Origin: an uncultured Pelagibacteraceae bacterium
GTDB taxonomy: Bacteria > Pseudomonadota > Alphaproteobacteria > Pelagibacterales > Pelagibacteraceae
DNA: 62,105 nt
Reading direction: 5' to 3'
Assembly (NCBI GenBank): GCA_902535505.1
Contig: CACATS010000004.1
Span: 1-62,105, forward strand
Shown: positions 20,504-28,631 of the stretch, in pieces
Numbering within the stretch: the first letter of the stretch is position 1
Layout: each line of letters starts with the position of its first letter
The notes under the pieces: model-generated
Told to the model about the DNA's origin: nothing
Databases searched by the model: none
Seen by the model: the letters and a program-made list of their open reading frames with translations, nothing else
Made by a program: the position numbers and the translations under genes

Positions 20504-20729
20504 AGGAATCTATCTTACTGTAAAAGATATTTATCAAAGCAACAAAGGATCTCTTTTACGAACCTTAATCTATACAATTGGACATTTTTTAATTGCTATA
20601 ACAGTTTTGATGTTAATATCTAATGTATCGTTCATGATCGCCTTAACAGATGCAATAGTAGAACCGATAGCAAATGCAGTATGGTACTTCGTATTAGATA
20701 AAATTTGGACCTCTAAATATAAGAAATGA
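20487..20729 (+). CDS. Small membrane protein of DUF2061 type
   Basis: An 80-residue protein with two hydrophobic helices (about 23-45 and 48-68). The first follows SLLRTLIYTIGHFLIAI and the second is the IVEPIANAVWYFVLDKIW segment typical of DUF2061 inner-membrane proteins, which often end in a Lys/Arg-rich tail as here. No function is known for the family. It overlaps the preceding oxygenase gene by 17 bp and is the last gene of the probable katG operon; the convergent SH3 gene ends 2 bp beyond it. Confidence 0.7.
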   Translation: MAEFNKGIYLTVKDIYQSNKGSLLRTLIYTIGHFLIAITVLMLISNVSFMIALTDAIVEPIANAVWYFVLDKIWTSKYKK

Positions 20730-20731
20730 TT

Positions 20732-21175
20732 TTATAATAATCCCCATAGACCATCTTTTTTGATCCATCCTTCAAATTTTTCAATTTTTACCTTGCACCA
20801 ATTTTCTTTACATTTACGTATATGACATAATCTACCCTGTTTTAGAATTGCATATGGTTTGGAATAAATCGAAGGATTACTGAAGATCAGTTTGTCGTCT
20901 CCAACTATAATAGCTGCCTTTTTTTTTGATAATTGTGATATATGAACCCAGCCACTGTTGTTTTGATGATCTATAATTTTTCTAAAGTTTTCAAATCTAT
21001 CTTGCACAAGAACAGGTAAATATTTTTTTTTATAAAATAACTTTATTGGATATTCAAAAGACGGGCCTTGCCTTAGATTTACTTTGTCATTTCTTAAAGT
21101 TAAAAAATATTCATTAGCAAAAAGATTTTGAAATGAAAAAATAAAAATTAAAATTATATATTTAATTTTTAACAT
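20732..21175 (-). CDS. Secreted bacterial SH3-domain protein
   Basis: A 147-residue exported protein: a signal peptide (residues 1-20, cleavage probably after FAN) is followed by SH3b repeats. The first is visible as DKVNLRQGPSFEYPI with GWVHISQL, the second as LKQGRLCHIRKCKENWCKVK ending in GWIKKDGLWG. Such COG3807-type proteins lie in the periplasm and probably bind cell wall or other envelope parts. It starts 7 bp inside the end of the MoeB-like gene, in the - strand run that begins at ubiE. Confidence 0.78.
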   Translation of the reverse strand: MLKIKYIILIFIFSFQNLFANEYFLTLRNDKVNLRQGPSFEYPIKLFYKKKYLPVLVQDRFENFRKIIDHQNNSGWVHISQLSKKKAAIIVGDDKLIFSNPSIYSKPYAILKQGRLCHIRKCKENWCKVKIEKFEGWIKKDGLWGLL

Positions 21176-21912
21176 TTATTTTTACAGAGAGGATTATTTG
21201 ATAATTTTATTTTTCTTAAATTATATTTTATAGAATTAAATATTATCATATAACCATTTAAATCATCTTTTAAATCTAGGATAGTTTTTAAAACCTCATT
21301 AGCTTGAAGTGACCCTAGAATTCCTGCTACTGGAGAAAAAACTCCATCTGCTTCACAATTTTTTTCAGTTGTAGGTTTTTCTGGCATAAAACATCTATAA
21401 CAAGAAGCTTTTTTCCTAAAATTAAATTTATATAAGTGACCATCAAATTTACTTATTGCTGCTGAGATAAGCGTTTTTTTCTTTTTTTTACATTCATCAT
21501 TAATTATATATCGTGTTTCAAAATTATCCGTACCGTCACAAACTATATCAAAATCTTTGATTATTGATCCTGCGTTAAGTTTGGTAAGTTTTTTCTTAAA
21601 CATTTTTATTCTAATTTTGTTGTTCATTTTGTTGATAACATTTTTAGCTCGATGCACTTTATATTTACCTATATCATTAATATTAAATAACGTTTGTCTG
21701 TTTAAGTTACTTATCTCAATTTTATCATGATCAACAATTCCAATCTTACCAACCCCAGATGATGCTAAATATGTCAATAGTGGACAACCTAATCCTCCAA
21801 GTCCAATTATCAATACCTTTGAGTTTAATATTTTTTTTTGACCATTTACTCCAAAATTTTTTAAAATTATTTGTTTTTCAAATCTTTTATAGTCATTTAA
21901 TCTCATTTGCAT
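21169..21912 (-). CDS. moeB: ThiF/MoeB-type sulfur-carrier adenylyltransferase
   Basis: An E1-like enzyme that adenylates the C-terminal glycine of a small sulfur-carrier protein (MoaD, ThiS or similar). The Rossmann nucleotide motif GLGGLGCPLLTYLASSGVG is near residue 36, with the DNLNRQ-type catalytic segment as ISNLNRQTLF. Zinc ligands are CYRC and a C-terminal CKNKC. The presumed acceptor cysteine lies in the loop PTTEKNCEADGVFSPV. It has no rhodanese domain. At 247 residues it is normal for MoeB/ThiF; which pathway it serves cannot be decided, because no moa or thi genes are nearby. Confidence 0.85.
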   Translation of the reverse strand: MQMRLNDYKRFEKQIILKNFGVNGQKKILNSKVLIIGLGGLGCPLLTYLASSGVGKIGIVDHDKIEISNLNRQTLFNINDIGKYKVHRAKNVINKMNNKIRIKMFKKKLTKLNAGSIIKDFDIVCDGTDNFETRYIINDECKKKKKTLISAAISKFDGHLYKFNFRKKASCYRCFMPEKPTTEKNCEADGVFSPVAGILGSLQANEVLKTILDLKDDLNGYMIIFNSIKYNLRKIKLSNNPLCKNKC

Positions 21913-21915
21913 AAA

Positions 21916-22356
21916 TCATTTCATACCAGTAGAACCAAATCCACCAGAACCTCTGTCTGTTTCATCTAGGTTTTCAACTTCTTTAAATTTTACTTTAATA
22001 ACTGGACTCAAAACCATTTGAGCTATCCTCGCACCTTTTTTGACTGTGAAAGTGTTACTCCCTAGGTTTATTAAAATTACTTTTATTTCCCCCCTATAAT
22101 CAGCATCTATAGTTCCAGGAGTATTCAAAACTGATACTTGGCTTTTAGCAGCTAATCCTGATCTTGGTCTAATTTGTATTTCAAAATTTTTAGGTATTGA
22201 GAGAGATATACCAGTAGGAATTATGGATGTTTTTCCTGGATCTATTTTTATATCTGTAGGTATATTAGCAGAAAGATCCATCCCAGATGAACCATCAGTC
22301 TCATATTTAGGCAATTCCACATTTTTAGATAATCTTTTAATTAAAACTTCTGTCAT
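21916..22356 (-). CDS. dut: dUTP diphosphatase
   Basis: Trimeric dUTPase that hydrolyses dUTP to dUMP, keeping uracil out of DNA and feeding dTMP synthesis. All five motifs are visible in 146 residues: GSSGMDLSANI, RPRSGLAAKS, NTPGTIDADYRGEIKV, RIAQMVLSPV and the C-terminal RGSGGFGSTGMK arm. Its start overlaps the coaBC end by 20 bp; dut-coaBC adjacency is common in alphaproteobacteria. Confidence 0.97.
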   Translation of the reverse strand: MTEVLIKRLSKNVELPKYETDGSSGMDLSANIPTDIKIDPGKTSIIPTGISLSIPKNFEIQIRPRSGLAAKSQVSVLNTPGTIDADYRGEIKVILINLGSNTFTVKKGARIAQMVLSPVIKVKFKEVENLDETDRGSGGFGSTGMK

Positions 22357-23566
22357 TAATCAAGATTTTGTCCAAAATAATATCCGCAATTATATTTGCT
22401 ATAAAACTTTTTTTATTTTTTTTAACAACTTTAATTTTTCCTGAATTATCTATAATTGAAACTCGATTATAATCCGAGTTGAATCCACTATCTTTTTTTG
22501 AAACATCGTTTGCAATTATAATGTCACAATTTTTCTGTTTCAATTTGGATAATGCGTTTTTATCTAAATTTTCAGTTTCAGCTGCAAAACCGATAACTAT
22601 TTTAGGTCTATGTTTATTATTTTTGCTTAGAAATTCTAAAATATCGATATTTTTTTGTAATTCAAAAGATTTTAATCTTAAATTATTTTTTTTTAATTTA
22701 AATTTACTTTTATAAACTGGCTTAAAATCTGTTACAGCAGCTGCACACACAGCGATATCTGCAGGCAAATTTTTTTTGACAGTCTCAAACATCTCACTTG
22801 CGGTTATAATTTTTTTTATTTTAATATCTTTATTGGAAACAAGATTTGTTGGCCCTGTAATCAAAGTTGTTTCTATACCCAGTCTACTAAGCGCTTTCGC
22901 TATCTCGAACCCCTGTTTACCACTTGACTCATTCGATAAATATCTTACTGGGTCTATATATTCTCTTGTCGGACCAGCTGTCACTAGAGCTTTAAGCTTT
23001 CTTTTTTTAATAATATCTTTTTTGTTGAAATAATTATCAAGAAAGGAAAATATCTGTCTTGGACTTGACATTTTACCCTCACCATATTCACCACATGCCA
23101 TTTCTCCCTTTTCAGGTCCTATAAATAAATAACCATAATCTTTTAAAGTTTTAACATTTCTTTGTGTAGCTTTGTGAATCCACATTCTGACATTCATTGC
23201 GGGAACTAATAAAATATCTTTATTTGAGGCTAAAATTACTGTTGTTGCTAAGTCTTCAGCTTTTCCAAGACTTAACTTAGTCATAAAGTTAGCTGTAGTT
23301 GGCAAAACGATTATTAAATCCGCCCATCTTGACAAAGATATGTGGTCGATTTCTGCTTCAGAGTTTTTATCAAAAATATCCTCAAATGTTTTATTATTAG
23401 TAAGTGTAGTAATAGACATTGGGGTAACAAATTCTTTACCGCTTTTAGTTAATATTACCTTAACTTCGTTTTTATTTTTTTTAAGTAATCGAATTAAATC
23501 TAATGATTTATAAGCCGAAATCCCACCGCCAATTATTATAAGTATTTTCTTATCTTTTATTTTCAT
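22337..23566 (-). CDS. coaBC: Bifunctional phosphopantothenoylcysteine decarboxylase/synthetase
   Basis: Carries out two consecutive steps of coenzyme A synthesis: CTP-dependent joining of cysteine to 4'-phosphopantothenate (CoaB) and decarboxylation of the product (CoaC). The N-terminal flavoprotein CoaC domain shows GGGISAYKSLDLIRLL, the PAMNVRMW motif and the cysteine loop GEMACGEYGEGKM. The CoaB half begins near residue 185 with ALVTAGPTREYIDPVRYLSN. The ATG at 23566 is preferred; an in-frame TTG at 23572 adds two residues and would abut the ubiB stop. Confidence 0.96.
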   Translation of the reverse strand: MKIKDKKILIIIGGGISAYKSLDLIRLLKKNKNEVKVILTKSGKEFVTPMSITTLTNNKTFEDIFDKNSEAEIDHISLSRWADLIIVLPTTANFMTKLSLGKAEDLATTVILASNKDILLVPAMNVRMWIHKATQRNVKTLKDYGYLFIGPEKGEMACGEYGEGKMSSPRQIFSFLDNYFNKKDIIKKRKLKALVTAGPTREYIDPVRYLSNESSGKQGFEIAKALSRLGIETTLITGPTNLVSNKDIKIKKIITASEMFETVKKNLPADIAVCAAAVTDFKPVYKSKFKLKKNNLRLKSFELQKNIDILEFLSKNNKHRPKIVIGFAAETENLDKNALSKLKQKNCDIIIANDVSKKDSGFNSDYNRVSIIDNSGKIKVVKKNKKSFIANIIADIILDKILINDRSFN

Positions 23567-23572
23567 AAGCAA

Positions 23573-25138
23573 TTAAAATACTAATAGAAAGACAATTACA
23601 ACACTAAAAAAACTAATGATTATATTATTTCTAAAGTTTTTAATCTTCATTTGTTCTAATTCTAATTTCTTATTTGCCCCAATAGATAAGTTTAATTTTC
23701 CTTCAGACATTAATTTTAAGGCATAGTCTGCTCTATCCATTAATTCTGGTAGATCTGGTATTCTTTTTAAAATTTCAGAAGAGGTATTAATAGCAGTATC
23801 AAAAGTAGACTTTGGACTTTTAATACTTTTTAGCCAATCTTCAAGAATAGGTCTTGATACCTCCCAAATATTTGTTTCAGGGTAAAGTTTTCTTGCAACT
23901 CCCTCAACAACAACCATTGTTTTTTGCAATAAAAGAAGTGGGGGTTGAGTTGGCATGTTGAACTTCTCTGTTATTTCAAATAATTGAGCTAATAAATTTC
24001 CACCTGAAATATCTTTAATAGATTGACCAAAAATAGGTTCACCTACGGATCTTAATGCTTGTGCAAATTCTTCTTTAGATGCATCTTGGGGGACAAGACC
24101 GGCCTGAAAATGAACTTCGGCAACTTTTACGTAGTCTCTCTTTATAAAACCATACAAAATTTCCGCCAAATATTTTCTATTATTTTTATCTAAACGTCCC
24201 ATTATTCCAAAATCTACTGGAATCACGTTTCCATTTGCGTCAACAAATAAATTTCCTTGATGCATATCGCCGTGAAAAAAACCATCTCTTACAGCTTGTG
24301 TTAAAAATAATTGTATCAGATTTTCTGCAAGTTTTTTTAAATCTATTCCAAGTTCATCAATTTTTTTAATTTCTCTAATTGAAACTCCCTCGACTTTATC
24401 TAAAGTCAATATTTTCTTTGTCGTATAGTTCCAATAAATTTTAGGAACGACAAACCCATTATCATTTTTTGTATTTTCATAAAGTTCATTGGCTGCAGCA
24501 GCTTCAAATCTTAAATCCATTTCGATATTTGTAATCTCTCTTAATAAATGAACTACCTCTACTAGTTTTAATCTTTTCGCTTTGGGTACTATGTTTTCAA
24601 CTATATAGGCAAAAAGCATTAAAGCATCTAACTCTTCATTAAATAATTTTTCTATATCTGGCCGTAATATTTTTATTGCAACTTGTTTTTCTTTTCCCTC
24701 AAAATTTATTTTAGCCAAATGTACTTGAGCAATTGAGGCAGCCGCGATTGGTTCACTTATTTCAGTTACATCTTTAAAATAATTTTCACCAATTTCTTTT
24801 TTAATGATCTTTTTTGCATCATACAGATCGAATGCAGGAACTTTATCTTGAAGCTTTTCAAGACTTCTTGCTAATTCTTCACCTATAATATCTGGCCTAG
24901 TAGCTAGAAATTGTCCTAATTTTATAAATGTTGTTCCCATTCCTTGTAAAGCAACACAAAGCTTTTCTCCAGATGTCTTTTGTTTATCTCTTATTCCTGA
25001 GCTTGCACCGATTGAGATCAGATTAAAAAATAAATTAACAATTGTTGGCAATTGTTGCATTTCATTAATTATTTCTACCGCTCCAGAAGTTGAAAATTTT
25101 CTAGCGATTTGAAATAACTTGATGACTCTTTTAAACAT
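23573..25138 (-). CDS. ubiB: Ubiquinone biosynthesis protein UbiB
   Basis: An ABC1/ADCK-type atypical kinase-like ATPase needed for ubiquinone synthesis, anchored in the inner membrane. The KxGQ motif appears as FIKLGQFLATRPD, followed by AAASIAQVHLA (the alanine-rich loop of the family), the HGDMHQGNLFV catalytic-loop equivalent and VDFGIMGRL for the DFG motif. A hydrophobic C-terminal tail (about 500-521) is the membrane anchor. Length 521 is normal. It lies directly after ubiE (no gap) and before coaBC, standard alphaproteobacterial order. Confidence 0.96.
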   Translation of the reverse strand: MFKRVIKLFQIARKFSTSGAVEIINEMQQLPTIVNLFFNLISIGASSGIRDKQKTSGEKLCVALQGMGTTFIKLGQFLATRPDIIGEELARSLEKLQDKVPAFDLYDAKKIIKKEIGENYFKDVTEISEPIAAASIAQVHLAKINFEGKEKQVAIKILRPDIEKLFNEELDALMLFAYIVENIVPKAKRLKLVEVVHLLREITNIEMDLRFEAAAANELYENTKNDNGFVVPKIYWNYTTKKILTLDKVEGVSIREIKKIDELGIDLKKLAENLIQLFLTQAVRDGFFHGDMHQGNLFVDANGNVIPVDFGIMGRLDKNNRKYLAEILYGFIKRDYVKVAEVHFQAGLVPQDASKEEFAQALRSVGEPIFGQSIKDISGGNLLAQLFEITEKFNMPTQPPLLLLQKTMVVVEGVARKLYPETNIWEVSRPILEDWLKSIKSPKSTFDTAINTSSEILKRIPDLPELMDRADYALKLMSEGKLNLSIGANKKLELEQMKIKNFRNNIIISFFSVVIVFLLVF

Positions 25139-25843
25139 TTAAATTTTCCAACCCGAATGTATTGCTGAAACACCACTAGAAAGATTTCTAAACTCTACGT
25201 TGGAAAATCCATTCTTTTTCATTAATTCAGCTAGTTGCTCTTGATTGTAAAACTTTTTAATACTGTCAACCAAATATTCATATGGTTTTTTAGAACCGAC
25301 AACTAATTTACCCATTAATGGGATAGTTTTTGAATACTGTTTGTAAAGAAAGTCTATTAATTCGTTATCTATTTTTGAAAATTCCAAGCACATAAATCTG
25401 CCGCCTGGTTTTAAAACTCTTAAAGCCTCTTTTAAAGCAATATTTATATTCGTAACATTTCTTATTCCATAACTAATTGAGTAATAATCAAAAGTATTAT
25501 CTTTAACAGGAATTTTTTCAGCCTGGGAACTTATCCAATTTATTGTGTTATATTTTTTTAGTTTAATCTTACCTTGTTCCATCATTTTTTTATTTGGCTC
25601 AACGCAAGTAATTTTTCCGGTTTTATTTGTTTTCTTAAAGAAAAGTTCAGCTATATCACCAGTCCCTGATGCAACATCAATCAATTTTGCATTGGGTTGT
25701 GGGTTCATCCAATTAATGAACTTTTCTTTCCAAAGTCTATGTATACCTAGTGACATTATATCATTCATTAAATCATATTTTTTATGAACATTAGAAAATA
25801 CGGAATTGACTAATTTATTTTTATCTTGAATAGTACTTTTCAT
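25139..25843 (-). CDS. ubiE: Ubiquinone/menaquinone C-methyltransferase UbiE
   Basis: SAM-dependent methyltransferase that C-methylates 2-polyprenyl-6-methoxy-1,4-benzoquinol in ubiquinone synthesis. The conserved VFSNVHKKYDLMNDIMSLGIHRLWK N-terminal region is present in substance (read at residues 16-40), followed by the SAM motif DVASGTGDIAE and SISYGIRNVTN. The 234-residue length is normal. First gene of the - strand ubiE-ubiB-coaBC-dut-moeB run, divergent from mutM across only 11 bp. Confidence 0.96.
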   Translation of the reverse strand: MKSTIQDKNKLVNSVFSNVHKKYDLMNDIMSLGIHRLWKEKFINWMNPQPNAKLIDVASGTGDIAELFFKKTNKTGKITCVEPNKKMMEQGKIKLKKYNTINWISSQAEKIPVKDNTFDYYSISYGIRNVTNINIALKEALRVLKPGGRFMCLEFSKIDNELIDFLYKQYSKTIPLMGKLVVGSKKPYEYLVDSIKKFYNQEQLAELMKKNGFSNVEFRNLSSGVSAIHSGWKI

Positions 25844-25854
25844 ATCAGAATTAT

Positions 25855-26724
25855 ATGCCAGAATTACCTGAAGTTGAAGTTGTTAAAAGGTCCTTAAAGA
25901 GGAAAATCCTAAATTCGATTATTAAAAAGGTTCAAATCAAAGATTATAAATTAAGATATAAGGTAGAAAAAGAAATAGGCAACAAACTTACAGGAAAAAA
26001 AATTAAGAATATTAAAAGACGATCAAAATTTTTAATTTTTGAAATTGATAAATCTTATTTAATGTTAGTCCATTTAGGAATGACGGGTAAGTTTTTTTTT
26101 ATAGATCAAAACAAAGAAAAATTCAAAACTAGCTTTTATTATCTTCTAAACTACCAGAAAGATCAAAAACACGATCGGGTAATTTTTTTTTTAAATAACA
26201 ATCGAAAACTAATTTATAATGACGTCAGAAAATTTGGATTTATAAAGTTATATGATTTAAATCAGATAACTAGAATATCTCATTTAAATAATTTAGGGCC
26301 AGAACCATTTGAAAAAAAATGGAATTCTAAATATTTTAAAGATTATATCGCTAATAGAAAAAGAAATATTAAGAATATTCTAATGGACCAAAAATTTGTA
26401 TCCGGATTAGGAAATATTTATGTAAATGAAATTTTATTTTTAAGTGGTGTGAGACCGAGCCGTGTAGTAAAAAAACTTAAGAATTCTGAAATAGAAAAAA
26501 TTATTAAATATTCAAAAATTATTCTTAAAGGCTCAATAAAACTTGGTGGTTCAACTATAAAAGATTTTTCAAGCGAAAATGGAAAAAAAGGGGTCTTTCA
26601 ACAATATTTTAAGATCTATGGAAGAAAAGATAAAAAATGTTCTAATGTAGATTGTAACAATAGTGTAGTTAAGACTGCCATATCTAATAGGGCAACTTTT
26701 TTTTGTAAAAGATGTCAAAAATAA
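25855..26724 (+). CDS. mutM: Formamidopyrimidine-DNA glycosylase
   Basis: MutM (Fpg) excises 8-oxoguanine and other oxidised purines and nicks the abasic site. The N-terminal MPELPEVEVV contains the catalytic Pro2 and Glu3. The helix-two-turn-helix region includes LMDQKFVSGLGNIYVNEILF, and the C-terminal zinc finger has four cysteines (CSNVDC and FFCKRC). At 289 residues it is normal. It fits the oxidative-stress theme of katG and msrA in this window. The divergent ubiE start is 11 bp away, so promoters overlap. Confidence 0.97.
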   Translation: MPELPEVEVVKRSLKRKILNSIIKKVQIKDYKLRYKVEKEIGNKLTGKKIKNIKRRSKFLIFEIDKSYLMLVHLGMTGKFFFIDQNKEKFKTSFYYLLNYQKDQKHDRVIFFLNNNRKLIYNDVRKFGFIKLYDLNQITRISHLNNLGPEPFEKKWNSKYFKDYIANRKRNIKNILMDQKFVSGLGNIYVNEILFLSGVRPSRVVKKLKNSEIEKIIKYSKIILKGSIKLGGSTIKDFSSENGKKGVFQQYFKIYGRKDKKCSNVDCNNSVVKTAISNRATFFCKRCQK

Positions 26725-26729
26725 TAAAG

Positions 26730-26758
26730 TTGACCGAAATAATTGAGACATATATACA
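26730..26758 (+). promoter_or_regulatory. rpsT promoter
   Basis: A -35 TTGACC at 26730-26735 and a -10 TATACA at 26753-26758 are 17 bp apart, the best match to the sigma-70 consensus seen in the window. The -10 ends 9 bp before the rpsT ATG, so the mRNA would start within a few bases of the start codon, and no Shine-Dalgarno sequence is possible. Confidence 0.6.
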
Positions 26759-26767
26759 ATCGTAAAA

Positions 26768-27019
26768 ATGCCTAACACAAAATCAGCCATCAGAAGAGTA
26801 AGAAGAGTTAAAAAGCAAACTCAAGCCAATAGGATCAGGAAAAGCAAGTATAAAAATGCAATTAAACAAATGGAAATGCTGATCAAATCTAAAGATAATG
26901 CTAAAATTAAAAATTATTTTCCAAAATTCCAATCAATTCTAATGCAGGTTGCTAAATCTGGAGTAGTAAACAAAAAAACTGCTTCAAGAAAAATTTCAAG
27001 AATATCAAAAAAAATCTAA
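26768..27019 (+). CDS. rpsT: 30S ribosomal protein S20
   Basis: S20 is a three-helix protein binding the 5' domain of 16S rRNA. The 83-residue, highly basic sequence begins MPNTKSAIRRVRRVKKQTQ and ends GVVNKKTASRKISRISKKI, the family pattern (the usual second residue Ala is replaced). It lies between mutM and dnaA, the common alphaproteobacterial arrangement. A long AT-rich inverted repeat follows within 35 bp and may end the transcript. Confidence 0.96.
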   Translation: MPNTKSAIRRVRRVKKQTQANRIRKSKYKNAIKQMEMLIKSKDNAKIKNYFPKFQSILMQVAKSGVVNKKTASRKISRISKKI

Positions 27020-27051
27020 TTTTTTCAAATTAATTATCAACTTAGTTTAAA

Positions 27052-27097
27052 AAACTATATTTATATTTTTTAAATTTTAAAAATCAAAATATAGTTT
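27052..27097. repeat. Perfect 11-bp inverted repeat between rpsT and dnaA
   Basis: AAACTATATTT at 27052-27062 and AAATATAGTTT at 27087-27097 are perfect reverse complements with a 24-base loop that itself contains complementary T and A runs. The 216-bp rpsT-dnaA gap is the largest non-coding stretch in the window. The repeat may act as an AT-rich terminator for rpsT, a protein-binding dyad for dnaA control or an unwinding element. A single weak DnaA-box-like TTATCAACT (two mismatches to TTATCCACA) lies at 27034. No further feature was found in this gap. Confidence 0.6.
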
Positions 27098-27235
27098 CAT
27101 TTAAAAGTTGTAAATTTTTTTTTCTATTAAAACGATAAAGCTACAACCTGAGTCGATTTATTTTTCAATTTCAAAAAAAAAATCTTGCAAATATTTTTAA
27201 AAGAGAGTTAAAAGGATTCTCTAACTAAATTTCAA

Positions 27236-28630
27236 ATGGAAAAAAATAATATTAAAAAACAACAAAATGTTTACGTTTCAGAGGAAGAAAACACACTAGA
27301 TTGGTCAGAGGTTCAAAATGCATTTAAAAAAACATTTGGTGGAGAAATTTATAATAGCTGGTTACAGAAAATTTCTTTGGTCAAAGAGTTCAACGATTAT
27401 TTAATTTTAGGTGTTCCTACAAGATTTTTTAGAGACTGGATTGTTTCAAGATATTTAGACAAAATACTAGAGCAAGTGAAAAGCTTTAAGTTAAGTTTAA
27501 ACAGAATAGAATTTAAAATTATTGAAGAGAACAAGAACCCACAAGATTTTATTAAGATTGATCAGATAAATAAAGTTACTGAAATAAAAGACTCAATTCT
27601 CAACTATAACAGACTGAATCCACACTTAAATTTTGAAAGTTTTATTCAAGGAAAAAGTAATGATATTGCACTATCTTACTCAAAAAAAGTTTGTGAGCAT
27701 GTATCTAGATATAATCCACTCTACATTTGTGGTGGAGTGGGACTAGGAAAAACTCACCTTTTAAATGCCATAGGATTAGAATTACAAGATGAAAATAATG
27801 TCATGTTTATTTCAGCCGAAAGGTTCATGTATCACTTCATTAAATCTATAAAAAAAAATGATATGGTAAATTTTAAGGATTTTTTTAGAAAGTCATCGGT
27901 TTTTATAATTGATGATATTCAATTCATAAGTGGTAAAGAAAGCCTTCAAGAAGAGTTTTTCCACACCTTTAATAGCTTGATGGATAAAGGTTCTCAAATA
28001 ATAATCTCAGCTGATAGAACTCCAATGAAACTTGATAGGGTGCAAGAAAGAATAAAATCGAGATTAGCTGGAGGACTAGTTGTAGATATAGACTCCCCAG
28101 ATATAGAACTTAAAGAGAAGATTATTAAGAAAAAAATTCAAGAAATTCAAAATCAATTCAAAGAAAGTATTTCATTAAGTGACGAGGTAATCAATTATAT
28201 TGCTTGTGAGAGCAAAACAAACATAAGAGATCTTATTGGTATATTAAATAGAGTTATAGCTTTCAGTAGAGTCCACAATAAAGTTTTACACACGTCAGAT
28301 TGTAAAAATATTTTAAAAGATGTATTTAACCAAATTAAAGTTATAACAGTTGATAAAATTCAAAACGTTGTATCTAATTATTTTAATATTCCTTTAAGTG
28401 AAATGTTATCGCAAAGAAGGTCTAGACCATTGGCTAGGCCAAGGCAAATAGCTATGTACCTCTCAAAAAAATTAACTACTAGATCGTTACCAGAAATCGG
28501 CAGAAGGTTTGCTAATAGAGATCACACAACAGTCATTCATGCAGTTAAAACAATAACTAGATTATCAGAGCAAGACGATGAAATGAAAAAAAACATTAGT
28601 CAAATTAAAAGTCTTTTACTTGAACAGTAA
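27236..28630 (+). CDS. dnaA: Chromosomal replication initiator DnaA
   Basis: DnaA binds the origin and opens it in its ATP form. Domains over 464 residues: N-terminal interaction domain (about 15-80), short linker, AAA+ domain with Walker A GGVGLGKTHLL and Walker B VFIIDDIQFI, and C-terminal DNA-binding domain with RPRQIAMYLSKKLTTRSLPE and the signature GRRFANRDHTTVIHAVKTI. It is followed by dnaN after 1 bp, suggesting joint transcription. The start ATG has no good Shine-Dalgarno sequence; AAGGA lies about 20 bp upstream within a small dyad. Confidence 0.97.
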   Translation: MEKNNIKKQQNVYVSEEENTLDWSEVQNAFKKTFGGEIYNSWLQKISLVKEFNDYLILGVPTRFFRDWIVSRYLDKILEQVKSFKLSLNRIEFKIIEENKNPQDFIKIDQINKVTEIKDSILNYNRLNPHLNFESFIQGKSNDIALSYSKKVCEHVSRYNPLYICGGVGLGKTHLLNAIGLELQDENNVMFISAERFMYHFIKSIKKNDMVNFKDFFRKSSVFIIDDIQFISGKESLQEEFFHTFNSLMDKGSQIIISADRTPMKLDRVQERIKSRLAGGLVVDIDSPDIELKEKIIKKKIQEIQNQFKESISLSDEVINYIACESKTNIRDLIGILNRVIAFSRVHNKVLHTSDCKNILKDVFNQIKVITVDKIQNVVSNYFNIPLSEMLSQRRSRPLARPRQIAMYLSKKLTTRSLPEIGRRFANRDHTTVIHAVKTITRLSEQDDEMKKNISQIKSLLLEQ

Positions 28631-28631
28631 A

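Noticed and set aside
27020..27235. Assigning oriC to the rpsT-dnaA gap
   Set aside because: Only one poor DnaA-box-like sequence was found and no box cluster; alphaproteobacterial origins are often elsewhere, for example near hemE. Kept only as a repeat and a finding.
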